A stretch of 64,000 bases of DNA from Streptococcus pneumoniae (lineage in GTDB: Bacteria; Bacillota; Bacilli; Lactobacillales; Streptococcaceae), in the NCBI RefSeq assembly GCF_001096185.1, contig NZ_CRPU01000006.1, positions 57,208 to 121,207 of the forward strand. The letters are read 5' to 3'. Shown here in pieces: positions 26,525 to 35,531 of this stretch. Both the position numbers and the translations under genes were made by a program. The notes below the pieces were generated by a model that saw only the letters and a list, made by a program, of their open reading frames with translations, made no database searches and was not told where the DNA came from. Numbering within the stretch: position 1 is the first letter of the stretch; each line of letters opens with the position of its first letter.

Positions 26525-27925
26525 ATGGATGCGAAATTAAAATACAAGGCAAAGAAGATAAAGATTGTCTTTTTTGATATTGATGATACCTTGCGGAATT
26601 CAAAGACAGGTTTTATTCCGTCTTCAATCCCAACTGTTTTTAAGCAATTACGTGAGAAAGGAATTTTGACAGGTATTGCTTCTGGACGAGGGATTTTTGG
26701 TGTCGTTCCAGAGATTCGTGAGCTCAAGCCTGACTTTTTTGTAACCTTAAATGGTGCCTATATTGAAGATAAAAAAGGTCAGGTCATTTATCAACATCAG
26801 ATTGAGAAGTCAGATGTTGAGGAGTATATTTCTTGGGCCAAGCAAGAGGAAATAGAGTATGGTTTGGTTGGGAGTCATGCTGCCAAGTTGTCTACTCGCA
26901 CAGATATGATTAGTGAAGCTATCAATCCAATTTATCCCGATTTGGATGTGGATCCAGATTTCCATGAAAAAGAAGATATCTATCAGATGTGGACTTTTGA
27001 AGATAAGGGAGATGATTTGCACTTGCCTGACAGTCTCTCAGACAAACTTCGCATGGTTCGTTGGCATGAGCATTCGTCTGATATTGTGCCGATTTCAGGC
27101 TCCAAAGCGACGGGTGTGGAAAAGGTTGTGGAACACCTAGGCTTGAAACCAGACAACGTCATGGTTTTTGGAGATGGGCTCAACGACTTGGAACTCTTTG
27201 ATTATGCTGGGATCAGCGTTGCCATGGGAATTTCTCATGATAAAATCAAAGAAAAAGCAGATTATATTACAAAAACATTAGAAGAAGATGGCATTTTTGA
27301 TGCCTTAGAAAGATTTGGTATGGTAGAAAAAGAATTGCATTTCCCACAAGTAGACATTGAAACAGTAGAAGGTCCTATCGCGACTATTAAGACCAATCAT
27401 GGAGACTTGCGTATTAAGCTCTTCCCTGAACATGCTCCTAAAACAGCGGCTAACTTTGTTGCACTTTCAAAAGATGGCTACTATGATGGTATCATTTTCC
27501 ACCGTATTATCAAGGATTTTATGATCCAAGGTGGAGACCCAACTGGAACGGGTATGGGTGGCGAGTCAATCTACGGCGAATCATTTGAGGATGAGTTTTC
27601 AGAAGAACTTTACAATATCCGTGGTGCCCTTTCTATGGCCAATGCTGGTCCAAATACCAACGGCAGCCAGTTCTTTATCGTGCAAAATCAACATCTGCCT
27701 TATTCTAAGAAAGAAATTGCTCGTGGTGGTTGGCCAGAACCGATTGCGGAAATCTATGCCAACCAAGGTGGAACCCCTCACCTAGACCGCCGTCATACTG
27801 TTTTTGGTCAGCTTGCTGATGAAGCTTCTTACGCTGTCTTGGATGCCATTGCTTCTGTTGAGACGGGGGCGATGGACAAGCCAGTTGAAGATGTTGTGAT
27901 TGAAACTATTGAAATCGAGGACTAA
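26525..27925 (+). CDS. HAD phosphatase-cyclophilin fusion protein
   Basis: 466 residues with two enzymes in one chain. Residues about 10-265 are a Cof-type HAD hydrolase: FFDIDDTLRNS carries the nucleophile Asp, TGIASGRG the second motif, and VFGDGLNDLELF the metal Asp pair. Residues about 280-466 are a cyclophilin peptidyl-prolyl isomerase: FHRIIKDFMIQGGDP, GALSMANAGPNTNGSQFFI and HTVFGQ. There is no signal peptide, so it acts in the cytosol. The fusion is conserved in streptococci as far as I recall; the HAD substrate is unknown. The next gene follows one base after the stop. Confidence 0.92.
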   Translation: MDAKLKYKAKKIKIVFFDIDDTLRNSKTGFIPSSIPTVFKQLREKGILTGIASGRGIFGVVPEIRELKPDFFVTLNGAYIEDKKGQVIYQHQIEKSDVEEYISWAKQEEIEYGLVGSHAAKLSTRTDMISEAINPIYPDLDVDPDFHEKEDIYQMWTFEDKGDDLHLPDSLSDKLRMVRWHEHSSDIVPISGSKATGVEKVVEHLGLKPDNVMVFGDGLNDLELFDYAGISVAMGISHDKIKEKADYITKTLEEDGIFDALERFGMVEKELHFPQVDIETVEGPIATIKTNHGDLRIKLFPEHAPKTAANFVALSKDGYYDGIIFHRIIKDFMIQGGDPTGTGMGGESIYGESFEDEFSEELYNIRGALSMANAGPNTNGSQFFIVQNQHLPYSKKEIARGGWPEPIAEIYANQGGTPHLDRRHTVFGQLADEASYAVLDAIASVETGAMDKPVEDVVIETIEIED

Positions 27926-27926
27926 G

Positions 27927-28286
27927 ATGAAAATCGGTGATAAGCTAAAGGGGCGTATTACAGGGATTCAGCCCTACGGTGCCTTTGTTGAGCTAGAGAC
28001 AGGTGATACGGGGCTGATTCACATTTCAGAGATTCGGACTGGCTTTATTGAAAATATTCATGACGCCTTGAAAGTCGATGAAGAGGTTCAGGTTCAGGTA
28101 GTGGATTTAGATGAATTTACAGGGAAAGCTAGTCTTTCTATCCGCACTTTGGAGGAAGAAAAGCACCAGTTTCCGAGACGGAGACGCTTTTCAAGCGACC
28201 GCTTTAACTACGGCTTTACGCCCTTTCGACGAATGCTACCAATCTGGACTAGAGAAGCCCTGCACCATTTAAAAAAGAAGAAGTAG
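27927..28286 (+). CDS. cvfD: S1-domain RNA-binding regulator (CvfD/YugI/GSP13 type)
   Basis: 119 residues. One S1 domain fills residues 1-75 (KIGDKLKGRITGIQPYGAFV, TGLIHISEI, VQVQVVDLDE), and a basic tail rich in Arg and aromatic residues follows. The closest family is B. subtilis YugI/GSP13; the pneumococcal homologue has been named CvfD and described as a post-transcriptional regulator (from memory). The ATG at 27927 was chosen because gagg lies just upstream; a TTG nine codons earlier lies inside the preceding gene. Confidence 0.8.
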   Translation: MKIGDKLKGRITGIQPYGAFVELETGDTGLIHISEIRTGFIENIHDALKVDEEVQVQVVDLDEFTGKASLSIRTLEEEKHQFPRRRRFSSDRFNYGFTPFRRMLPIWTREALHHLKKKK

Positions 28287-28304
28287 TTTAGAGTTTTATA
28301 TTTT

Positions 28305-28333
28305 TTGTAATGTTAATATAAAACTGCTATAAT
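28305..28333 (+). promoter_or_regulatory. Promoter giving a leaderless methyltransferase mRNA
   Basis: TTGTAA, a 17-base spacer, then TGC-TATAAT. The -10 ends six bases before the ATG at 28340, leaving no room for a ribosome binding site. Confidence 0.7.
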
Positions 28334-28339
28334 AGAACC

Positions 28340-29089
28340 ATGGAAGAAGAACAATTATTAAAATCAGGGGAGCGCATTAACCAGCTCTTCTCAACAGATA
28401 TCAAAATTATTCAAAATAGAGAGGTTTTTAGCTATTCGGTGGATAGTGTTCTCTTGTCACGTTTTCCACGTTTTCCTAAAAAGGGCTTGATTGTGGATTT
28501 TTGCGCTGGAAATGGAGCAGTGGGGCTATTTGCTAGTACTCGGACTCAGGCACAGATTTTGGCTGTTGAGATTCAGGAGCGTTTGGCGGATATGGCTGAA
28601 CGCTCTGTCCGTTTGAATGGTTTGGAAGAGCAGATGGAGGTCATCTGTGATGATTTGAAAAATATGCCTGCTTACATCCAGGGAAGTAAGGTGGATATGA
28701 TTTTGTGTAATCCGCCCTATTTCAAGGTGGATCCTCATTCAAACCTGAACGAGAGTGAACATTATCTCTTGGCGCGCCACGAAATCACGACCAACTTGCA
28801 GGAAATCTGTCGCAGTGCCCAAAGTATTCTCAAGTCTAATGGGCGTTTGGCCATGGTTCATCGTCCTGACCGTCTTCTGGATATTTTGGATACCTTACAA
28901 CGCTATAATCTAGCGCCTAAGCGCCTGCAGTTTGTCTATCCCAAAAAGGAAAAGGAAGCCAATATGCTCTTGATTGAGGCCATCAAGGATGGTTCAACAA
29001 GCGGCTTTAAGGTCTTACCACCTCTCATTGTCCACAATGATGATGGCTCCTATACGCCTGAACTCGAAGAGATTTATTATGGATCATAA
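28340..29089 (+). CDS. tRNA1(Val) A37 N6-methyltransferase-like protein (TrmN6/YabB type)
   Basis: A 249-residue SAM-dependent methyltransferase. The SAM loop is [16 protein letters not shown], an acidic residue ends the next strand (AVEIQ), and the amino-methylase catalytic motif is NPPYF. The match is to the YfiC/TrmN6 group, which modifies adenine 37 in tRNA. The mRNA seems leaderless. It overlaps the GIY-YIG gene by 11 bases, the conserved pair seen in Firmicutes (YabB-YazA). Confidence 0.88.
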   Translation: MEEEQLLKSGERINQLFSTDIKIIQNREVFSYSVDSVLLSRFPRFPKKGLIVDFCAGNGAVGLFASTRTQAQILAVEIQERLADMAERSVRLNGLEEQMEVICDDLKNMPAYIQGSKVDMILCNPPYFKVDPHSNLNESEHYLLARHEITTNLQEICRSAQSILKSNGRLAMVHRPDRLLDILDTLQRYNLAPKRLQFVYPKKEKEANMLLIEAIKDGSTSGFKVLPPLIVHNDDGSYTPELEEIYYGS

Positions 29090-29375
29090 GGCTTATATGT
29101 ATGTGCTGGAGTGTCGTGATGGTTCCTACTATACGGGTTATACGACTGACGTGAGAAAACGCCTCGCTGTCCACAATAGTGGGAAGGGAGCCAAATATAC
29201 ACGAGCACGCTTGCCAGTCAAACTTATCTATGCTCAAGGTTTTGCCAGTAAGGAAGAAGCCATGTCGGCAGAAGCCTTTCTCAAGCGAAAGAAGAGACCA
29301 CAGAAGGAAAGATTTTTATCTGAAAATCAAGATAGAAATTTACTCATACTCAATGAAAATCAAAGATCAAACTAG
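29079..29375 (+). CDS. GIY-YIG nuclease family protein (YazA/UPF0213)
   Basis: 98 residues. The signature is split as [17 protein letters not shown] (GIY-YIG variant), with the conserved Arg in [20 protein letters not shown] and the Glu in [16 protein letters not shown] small nuclease-like domain; its DNA or RNA target is unknown. The start ATG overlaps the methyltransferase end. About the last nine residues and the stop codon come from the BOX element that begins at 29346. Confidence 0.87.
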   Translation: MDHKAYMYVLECRDGSYYTGYTTDVRKRLAVHNSGKGAKYTRARLPVKLIYAQGFASKEEAMSAEAFLKRKKRPQKERFLSENQDRNLLILNENQRSN

Positions 29376-29541
29376 GAAGCTAGTCGTAGGTTGCTCAAAG
29401 CACTGCTTTGAAGTTGTAGATAAGACTGACGAAGTCAGCTCAAAACACTGTTTTGAGGTTGTGGATAGAACTGACGAAGTCAGTACCCATACCTACGGCA
29501 AGGCGAAGCTGACGTGGTTTGAAGAGATTTTCGAAGAGTAT
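29346..29541 (-). repeat. BOX element with two boxB units
   Basis: Reverse orientation. It contains two 45-base boxB copies in tandem, one with ctcaaagcactgctttgaag and one with ctcaaaacactgttttgagg, each ending gactgacgaagtcag or a close variant. It overlaps the 3' end of the GIY-YIG gene. Confidence 0.95.
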
Positions 29542-29587
29542 CAGTTATTTTGAAGAATCGTGAGGAGCCCTTTGACTCCTCTTACTT

Positions 29588-29616
29588 TTGTCAAAAAGTG
29601 AAAAAAATGCTACAAT
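29588..29616 (+). promoter_or_regulatory. Promoter of ppaC
   Basis: TTGTCA and TACAAT are separated by 17 bases, with TGC before the -10. Confidence 0.65.
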
Positions 29617-29645
29617 AAAGAGAATAAATAAAATGAGGTATTATC

Positions 29646-30581
29646 ATGTCTAAGATTCTAGTATTTGGTCACCAAAATCCAGACTCAGATGCCATCGGGT
29701 CATCTGTAGCTTTTGCCTACCTTGCAAAAGAAGCTTACGGTTTGGATACGGAAGCTGTAGCCCTTGGAACTCCAAATGAAGAAACAGCCTTTGTCTTGAA
29801 CTATTTTGGTGTAGAAGCACCGCGTGTTATCACTTCTGCTAAAGCAGAAGGAGCAGAGCAAGTTATCTTGACTGACCACAATGAATTCCAACAATCTGTA
29901 TCAGATATCGCTGAAGTAGAAGTTTATGGTGTTGTAGACCACCACCGTGTGGCTAACTTTGAAACTGCAAGCCCGCTCTACATGCGTTTGGAGCCAGTTG
30001 GTTCTGCATCTTCTATCGTTTATCGTATGTTCAAAGAACATGGTGTAGCTGTTCCTAAAGAGATTGCTGGTTTGATGCTTTCAGGTTTGATTTCAGATAC
30101 CCTTCTTTTGAAATCACCAACAACACACCCAACAGATACAGTCATTGCTCCTGAATTGGCTGAATTAGCTGGTGTCAACTTGGAAGAATATGGTCTTGCA
30201 ATGCTTAAGGCTGGTACAAACTTGGCTAGCAAATCTGCTGAAGAATTGATTGACATCGATGCTAAGACTTTTGAATTGAATGGAAATAATGTCCGTGTTG
30301 CCCAAGTAAACACAGTTGACATCGCTGAAGTTTTGGAACGTCAAGCAGAAATTGAAGCTGCAATGCAAGCTGCTAACGAAGCAAACGGCTACTCTGACTT
30401 TGTCTTGATGATTACAGATATCGTCAACTCAAACTCAGAAATCTTGGCTCTTGGTGCCAATATGGACAAGGTTGAGGCAGCCTTCAACTTCAAACTTGAA
30501 AACAATCATGCTTTCCTTGCTGGTGCCGTTTCACGTAAGAAACAAGTGGTACCTCAATTGACTGAAAGTTTTAATGCTTAA
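29646..30581 (+). CDS. ppaC: Manganese-dependent inorganic pyrophosphatase (family II)
   Basis: 311 residues of the DHH phosphoesterase superfamily. Metal ligands are seen in [20 protein letters not shown] and [10 protein letters not shown] (the DHH motif); the C-terminal substrate domain ends in [14 protein letters not shown] with the conserved SRKKQ. It hydrolyses pyrophosphate from biosynthesis and needs Mn2+, fitting the manganese-rich metabolism of this group. It is transcribed alone. Confidence 0.96.
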   Translation: MSKILVFGHQNPDSDAIGSSVAFAYLAKEAYGLDTEAVALGTPNEETAFVLNYFGVEAPRVITSAKAEGAEQVILTDHNEFQQSVSDIAEVEVYGVVDHHRVANFETASPLYMRLEPVGSASSIVYRMFKEHGVAVPKEIAGLMLSGLISDTLLLKSPTTHPTDTVIAPELAELAGVNLEEYGLAMLKAGTNLASKSAEELIDIDAKTFELNGNNVRVAQVNTVDIAEVLERQAEIEAAMQAANEANGYSDFVLMITDIVNSNSEILALGANMDKVEAAFNFKLENNHAFLAGAVSRKKQVVPQLTESFNA

Positions 30582-30630
30582 GATTTTGGGTTTCAGTTCA
30601 AAATCGGAAAGTCTAGTTTGACTTATATCG

Positions 30631-30655
30631 AAAGGAGTTTCGGCTCCTTTTTTTC
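30631..30655 (+). terminator. Rho-independent terminator after ppaC
   Basis: An aaaggag-tttcgg-ctccttt hairpin is followed by T's; it lies just before the next gene. Confidence 0.7.
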
Positions 30656-30667
30656 TAGGAGTGAAGC

Positions 30668-31180
30668 ATGTTAGAAAATGGCGATTTGATATTTGTGAGA
30701 GATGAGTCAGATATGGGACAGGCCATCCAGATTTCCACAGGCAACTATAATCATGTTGCCATTTATTTGGATGGGATGATTTATCATGCTAGTGGAGAAT
30801 TTGGTGTGATCTGTCAAGAACCGGCAGACTTCTTTGAGTCCAATCATTTGTATGACCTCTATGTTTACCCAGAAATGGATATCCAGTCTGTGAAGGAAAA
30901 AGCTTGCAAACATCTAGGAGCACCCTACAATGCTTCTTTCTATCCAGATGGGCATGGTTTTTACTGTTCCCAGTACATGGCAGAAATTCTACCGATTTTT
31001 GAAACCATACCTATGAAATTTGGGGATAGGGAGCAGGAGATTAGTGATTTTTGGAAGGAGTATTATAGAGAACTAGGCCTACCTGTCCCTTTGAACCAAG
31101 CTGGGACCAATCCTAGTCAGTTGGCAGCGTCGCCTCTGTTAGAATGTAAAGAAAGGAATCTTCATGATTCAGATTTTTAA
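30668..31180 (+). CDS. YiiX/YebB-like (permuted NlpC/P60) amidase
   Basis: 170 residues of the permuted papain-fold group. It has GDLIFVRDE at the start, the catalytic His in YNHVAIYL, and the catalytic Cys in GFYCSQYMAEI, so His precedes Cys as in YiiX. Such enzymes cleave amide or ester bonds in peptidoglycan peptides or lipids. No signal peptide is visible, so it is probably cytosolic. It overlaps the next gene by 17 bases. Confidence 0.82.
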   Translation: MLENGDLIFVRDESDMGQAIQISTGNYNHVAIYLDGMIYHASGEFGVICQEPADFFESNHLYDLYVYPEMDIQSVKEKACKHLGAPYNASFYPDGHGFYCSQYMAEILPIFETIPMKFGDREQEISDFWKEYYRELGLPVPLNQAGTNPSQLAASPLLECKERNLHDSDF

Positions 31181-31814
31181 TCCATCTCGTTTGACGAGAC
31201 AGCCATTTTTTGGAGAATTGATCCGCTATCTGGACCAGCATGAGGATGTGATTCTACGGGAAATTAAGGCTCAATTTCCAGATGTTGCAGTTGATAAACT
31301 CATGGAAGAGTATATAAAGGCAGGTTTGATTCTACGAGAACATAAGCGTTATTACCTCAATCTTCCTATGCTTGAAACACTCGATAGTCTCGAACTGGAT
31401 CAAGAGATTTTTGTTAAAGAAAATAGTCCGACCTATCAAGCCTTGTTGGAGCAGCGTTTTGAGACGGAATTACGAAATCAAACCAATGAAGCTATTTTAG
31501 TTGAAAAAACAGATTTTGCGCGCACTAAAATGACCCTGTCTAATTATTTCTACAAGGTCAAACATCAGTATCCTTTGACAGAAAAACAGCAGGAGCTCTA
31601 TGCCATTTTAGGAGATGTCAATCCTGAGTATGCTCTTAAATATATGACGACTTTTTTGTTGAAATTTCTCAAAAAAGATCAACTTATGCAGAAACGTCGT
31701 GACATCTTTGTGGACAGTTTAGTTGTCCTAGGTTATATTGTCCAAAATGAAGATGGAAAGTATGAGTTGGCTGTCGATTTTGACAAGGAGAGATTAACTT
31801 TCTATTTAGTGTGA
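31164..31814 (+). CDS. DUF1803 family protein
   Basis: 216 residues of a streptococcal/lactococcal family without known function. Predominantly helical and charged, with no membrane segment; the first 70 residues look like a winged-helix arrangement (LREIKAQFPDVAVDKLMEEYIKAGLI). It overlaps the YiiX-like gene, so they are co-translated. Confidence 0.7.
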   Translation: MIQIFNPSRLTRQPFFGELIRYLDQHEDVILREIKAQFPDVAVDKLMEEYIKAGLILREHKRYYLNLPMLETLDSLELDQEIFVKENSPTYQALLEQRFETELRNQTNEAILVEKTDFARTKMTLSNYFYKVKHQYPLTEKQQELYAILGDVNPEYALKYMTTFLLKFLKKDQLMQKRRDIFVDSLVVLGYIVQNEDGKYELAVDFDKERLTFYLV

Positions 31815-31832
31815 TTGCTTTTTCTGAGCACA

Positions 31833-31863
31833 TTGTTTGACTTTCCTTAGTATTCGGTATAAA
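31833..31863 (+). promoter_or_regulatory. Promoter of the CsbD-like gene
   Basis: TTGTTT or the overlapping TTGACT lies before TATAAA (31858-31863); spacing is 19 or 15 bases, so it is not ideal. A stress-linked promoter would fit the family but is not shown. Confidence 0.45.
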
Positions 31864-31913
31864 CTATATGTAACCGGTAACACATATCGGAATAAACTAA
31901 AGGAGACAATCAT

Positions 31914-32105
31914 ATGTCACTTGAAAACAAATTGGAACAAGCAGCAGGCGCTGTCAAAGAAGGATTTGGTAAAGTTACTGGAGACAGCAAGACAGAACTT
32001 GAAGGAGCTGTTGAAAAAACAGTTGCTAAGGCAAAAGACGTTGTAGAAGACGCCAAAGGTGCTGTAGAAGGTGCCGTTGAAGATTTGAAAAACGCTTTTA
32101 AATAA
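31914..32105 (+). CDS. CsbD family stress protein
   Basis: 63 residues, highly hydrophilic and Lys/Glu/Ala-rich. It begins [21 protein letters not shown], the CsbD signature, and then repeats [16 protein letters not shown] heptad-like blocks. Members accumulate under general stress in other Firmicutes; the molecular role is unknown. Strong ribosome binding site (aaaggag) and a terminator eight bases after the stop. Confidence 0.85.
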   Translation: MSLENKLEQAAGAVKEGFGKVTGDSKTELEGAVEKTVAKAKDVVEDAKGAVEGAVEDLKNAFK

Positions 32106-32111
32106 AGATAG

Positions 32112-32147
32112 AAAAAATCAAGGGTTTCGTTTCCCTTGATTTTTTTA
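32112..32147. terminator. Bidirectional terminator between csbD-like gene and murE
   Basis: An aaaaaatcaaggg / cccttgatttttt hairpin with A and T runs on its two sides serves both converging genes. Confidence 0.85.
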
Positions 32148-32153
32148 CGATCC

Positions 32154-33599
32154 TTATAAATAATTTTCTGCGACAGCTGCATCTCCAGGATAGGCTTCTT
32201 TTTTTCCTTGGACGATTTGGTAGCAATCTGCTCCCTTACCAGCAATAATAACTGCATCGAGTTCTTGTTCAGTGATAGCCATAGCTGCCTTGATGGCTTC
32301 TTGGCGATCCGCAATTTTTTCAACAGGATGATTGATGTAGCTACTGATTTCATCTGCAATGGCCATTGGGTCCTCATAGTTGGGGTCATCAGCAGTCAAA
32401 AAGACTTGAATCTCAGGGTGCTGATTGAGGAGGAGGCCAAAGTCTTTACGACGACTTTCTCCCTTATTTCCTGTCGAACCCAGAACCAGAGCAATTTTTC
32501 CAGTTTGATGAGTTTCTACAACCTTGATGAGTTTTTTCAGACTATCCCCATTGTGGGCATAGTCGATGAAGACCTTGGCTCCATTTTTCTGAGTGAGGAC
32601 TTCCATACGACCAGGAACGCGGGTTGCAGCGATGCCTTTTTTGATGTCCTCAAGACTTGCTCCGAGACGGAGACAGGCAAGTCCAGCAGCAACGGCATTT
32701 TCTTGGTTGAAGTGACCAATGAGTTGGATATCATAGTCTCCAGCAAGTTTACCTGTAGCTGAGAAGCTAAAGGCTTTGGAATTCTCGATTTGGTTATCAG
32801 ACTGGCTACCATAGAAATCATGGTCTTGATCTGTCACTTGTTCTTTCAAGACAGAAAAGTGGTCCATGTCACTGTTAATGATGACTGCTCGGCTATTTTC
32901 CATCAAGAGACGTTTGTGGTAGAAGTAGTCTTCAAAGCTAGGGTGTTCAATCGGGCCGATATGGTCTGGGCTGATATTGAGGAAAACTCCCACATCAAAG
33001 GTTAGACCATAGACACGTTTGACCAGATAGGCCTGACTGGAGACCTCCATGATGAGGTGGGTGCGGTCATTTTGCACAGCCTGATTCATCATGTCAAAGA
33101 GGTCAATACTCTCAGGAGTTGTCAATGCAGACTTAAAGAAAGTCTTGCCATCTAAAGTTGTATTCATGGTCGACAACATAGCAGGTCGATGCCCTTGAGC
33201 TAAGATGTTGTAAGCGAAATAGGCTGCCGTTGTCTTACCCTTAGTACCAGTAAAGGCAAGGAGTTTGAGTTTTTCCTGTGGATTGCCATAAAATTCCATG
33301 GCAATCAAACTCATGGCTTTCTTGATATTGTTCACAACAATGACGGGGATACCAACCTCATAGTCTTCTTCAGCAACATACCAACCGAGTCCTTGAGAGA
33401 TTGCTGAAAGAAGAAATTCCTTCTTAAAGGCAGCACCCTTGACGAAAAAGAGGCTCTTTTCTTTGGCCTTGCGACTGTCATAGCAGATGGTGTCAAACAC
33501 GACATGGCTGTAGTTGTAGTGGTAGTGTCCTTGGTCGATAATCTCGCGGAAGAGACCATCTTTCTTTAATATATCTAATACGGTTTCAATCTTAATCAT
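32154..33599 (-). CDS. murE: UDP-N-acetylmuramoyl-tripeptide synthetase, L-lysine-adding
   Basis: Adds L-Lys to UDP-MurNAc-L-Ala-D-Glu. The 481-residue protein has the Mur ligase P-loop [13 protein letters not shown], a conserved mid-domain MEVSSQAY and [14 protein letters not shown], and [13 protein letters not shown]. The amino-acid selectivity loop reads [10 protein letters not shown], the lysine-type form and not the DNPR motif of diaminopimelate enzymes. Pneumococcal stem peptides carry lysine. It is divergent from the flippase gene, another lipid II pathway member. Confidence 0.95.
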   Translation of the reverse strand: MIKIETVLDILKKDGLFREIIDQGHYHYNYSHVVFDTICYDSRKAKEKSLFFVKGAAFKKEFLLSAISQGLGWYVAEEDYEVGIPVIVVNNIKKAMSLIAMEFYGNPQEKLKLLAFTGTKGKTTAAYFAYNILAQGHRPAMLSTMNTTLDGKTFFKSALTTPESIDLFDMMNQAVQNDRTHLIMEVSSQAYLVKRVYGLTFDVGVFLNISPDHIGPIEHPSFEDYFYHKRLLMENSRAVIINSDMDHFSVLKEQVTDQDHDFYGSQSDNQIENSKAFSFSATGKLAGDYDIQLIGHFNQENAVAAGLACLRLGASLEDIKKGIAATRVPGRMEVLTQKNGAKVFIDYAHNGDSLKKLIKVVETHQTGKIALVLGSTGNKGESRRKDFGLLLNQHPEIQVFLTADDPNYEDPMAIADEISSYINHPVEKIADRQEAIKAAMAITEQELDAVIIAGKGADCYQIVQGKKEAYPGDAAVAENYL

Positions 33600-33704
33600 A
33601 CTTTCTATTGTAAACCGAAAGTCGTAAATTTACAAGTAACAAGGAAAAGTTTATAATGGAAGATAAGGAGTTTTTCCTAGTTATCAAAATTGAATGAGGA
33701 ATCT

Positions 33705-35327
33705 ATGTCGCACGAAAACAATCACCAGCAGGCCCAGATGTTACGGGGGACTGCTTGGCTAACGGCTAGTAACTTTATCAGTCGCCTACTCGGGGCCATC
33801 TATATTATCCCATGGTACATCTGGATGGGGTCTTATGCGGCTACAGCCAATGGTCTCTTTACCATGGGCTACAATATCTACGCCTGGTTCTTGCTGCTTT
33901 CAACAGCAGGGATTCCAGTTGCAGTGGCTAAGCAAGTTGCCAAGTACAATACCATGCGAGAAGAGGAGCATAGCTTTGCCCTGATTCGGAGTTTCTTAGG
34001 CTTTATGACAGGACTAGGCCTGGTTTTTGCTTTAGTCTTGTATGTCTTTGCTCCTTGGCTAGCAGACTTGTCTGGCGTGGGCAAAGACCTGATCCCAATC
34101 ATGCAAAGCTTGGCTTGGGGAGTCTTGATTTTCCCGTCTATGAGTGTTATCCGAGGATTTTTCCAAGGGATGAATAACCTCAAACCTTATGCCATGAGCC
34201 AAATCGCTGAGCAGGTCATTCGTGTTATCTGGATGCTCTTAGCAACCTTTATCATTATGAAACTTGGTTCAGGAGATTACCTAGCAGCAGTCACCCAATC
34301 AACCTTTGCTGCCTTTGTCGGCATGGTCGCCAGTTTTGCAGTTTTGATTTATTTCCTTGCCCAAGAAGGCTTACTAAAAAGAGTCTTTGAAACAGGGGAT
34401 AAGATTAACAGCAAGCGTCTTTTGGTCGATACCATTAAGGAAGCCATTCCTTTTATCCTGACGGGGTCTGCCATCCAGCTTTTCCAGATTTTGGATCAGC
34501 TGACCTTTATCAATAGTATGAGCTGGTTTACCAACTACAGCAATGAGGACTTGGTTGTCATGTTTTCTTATTTCTCAGCCAATCCTAATAAAATCACGAT
34601 GATTTTGATTTCTGTTGGGGTTTCGATTGGGAGTGTAGGCTTGCCATTGTTGACGGAAAACTATGTCAAGGGGGACTTGAAGGCAGCTTCTCGTCTCGTT
34701 CAGGACAGTCTCACTCTACTCTTTATGTTCTTGCTACCAGCAACGGTTGGAGTGGTTATGGTAGGAGAACCTCTCTATACAGTTTTCTATGGCAAGCCAG
34801 ATAGTTTGGCTCTGGGCTTATTTGTCTTTGCAGTTTTGCAGTCTATTATTTTAGGCTTGTACATGGTCTTGTCTCCAATGCTTCAGGCCATGTTCCGCAA
34901 CCGCAAGGCCGTTCTCTATTTTATCTATGGTTCGATTGCCAAGCTAGTCTTGCAACTGCCTACCATCGCTCTCTTCCACAGTTACGGACCTTTGATTTCA
35001 ACAACCATTGCTCTCATCATTCCTAATGTCTTGATGTATCGGGATATTTGTAAGGTAACAGGTGTCAAGCGCAAGGTGATTGTGAAGCGAACCATTTTAA
35101 TCAGTTTGCTGACCCTAGTCATGTTTCTGTTAATAGGAACCATCCAGTGGATGTTAGGATTTGTATTCCAACCAAGTGGACGTTTGTGGAGCTTCCTTTA
35201 TGTAGCTCTTGTCGGTGCCATGGGTGGAGGTGTTTATGGAGTCATGAGTCTTCGAACCCGTTTGTTGGATAAGGTGATTGGAAAAGCCCAAGCAGATCGC
35301 CTGCGAGCAAAATTTAAGCTTTCGTAA
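33705..35327 (+). CDS. ytgP: Polysaccharide/lipid II flippase of the MurJ-YtgP type
   Basis: 540 residues with about 14 hydrophobic segments and the MATE/MOP-fold pattern of polysaccharide exporters. The N-terminus MLRGTAWLTASNFISRLLGAIY is characteristic of the YtgP/SpoVB group, which carries MurJ activity (lipid II translocation) in streptococci. The ATG at 33705 has a tgagga site upstream; a TTG five codons earlier is less likely. It is divergent from murE with a short shared promoter region. Confidence 0.88.
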   Translation: MSHENNHQQAQMLRGTAWLTASNFISRLLGAIYIIPWYIWMGSYAATANGLFTMGYNIYAWFLLLSTAGIPVAVAKQVAKYNTMREEEHSFALIRSFLGFMTGLGLVFALVLYVFAPWLADLSGVGKDLIPIMQSLAWGVLIFPSMSVIRGFFQGMNNLKPYAMSQIAEQVIRVIWMLLATFIIMKLGSGDYLAAVTQSTFAAFVGMVASFAVLIYFLAQEGLLKRVFETGDKINSKRLLVDTIKEAIPFILTGSAIQLFQILDQLTFINSMSWFTNYSNEDLVVMFSYFSANPNKITMILISVGVSIGSVGLPLLTENYVKGDLKAASRLVQDSLTLLFMFLLPATVGVVMVGEPLYTVFYGKPDSLALGLFVFAVLQSIILGLYMVLSPMLQAMFRNRKAVLYFIYGSIAKLVLQLPTIALFHSYGPLISTTIALIIPNVLMYRDICKVTGVKRKVIVKRTILISLLTLVMFLLIGTIQWMLGFVFQPSGRLWSFLYVALVGAMGGGVYGVMSLRTRLLDKVIGKAQADRLRAKFKLS

Positions 35328-35343
35328 GATAGCATTTATAAAT

Positions 35344-35397
35344 AAAAGGAATAAGTTGAACAATCTTTTAGGAGAACTTGAAACTTATTCCTTTTTT
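35344..35397 (+). terminator. Rho-independent terminator
   Basis: An aaaaggaataagtt / aacttattcctttt stem is followed by T's, 16 bases after the flippase stop. Confidence 0.85.
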
Positions 35398-35470
35398 AGC
35401 GTCAAAATAGCTAAAATTATCTTTTAAAAGTAGAAAATGAGGTCTTTTTCGATTTTTTTGGAAAAAATCA

Positions 35471-35499
35471 TTGACTAAACAAACCAAACGTTGTATAAT
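35471..35499 (+). promoter_or_regulatory. Strong promoter of aliB
   Basis: TTGACT and TATAAT are separated by 17 bases, near consensus. Confidence 0.85.
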
Positions 35500-35531
35500 A
35501 AAACAAATATTTAAAGCAGGAGGTTCTGGAA

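Noticed and set aside
28974-29078. Longer N-terminus for the GIY-YIG protein
   Set aside because: The extra 35 residues lie inside the methyltransferase gene in another frame, and the family starts at the [11 protein letters not shown] methionine.
29380-29520. Tandem repeats resembling a CRISPR array
   Set aside because: The repeats are boxB units of a BOX element; there are no unique spacers of constant length and no cas genes in the window.
32208-32762. A 184-codon + strand open frame inside murE
   Set aside because: It is antisense to conserved murE sequence and lacks a ribosome binding site or domain.
35413-35428. CodY-like box before aliB (aattatcttttaaaa)
   Set aside because: Only about 9 of 15 positions fit the consensus, which is expected by chance in such AT-rich DNA.
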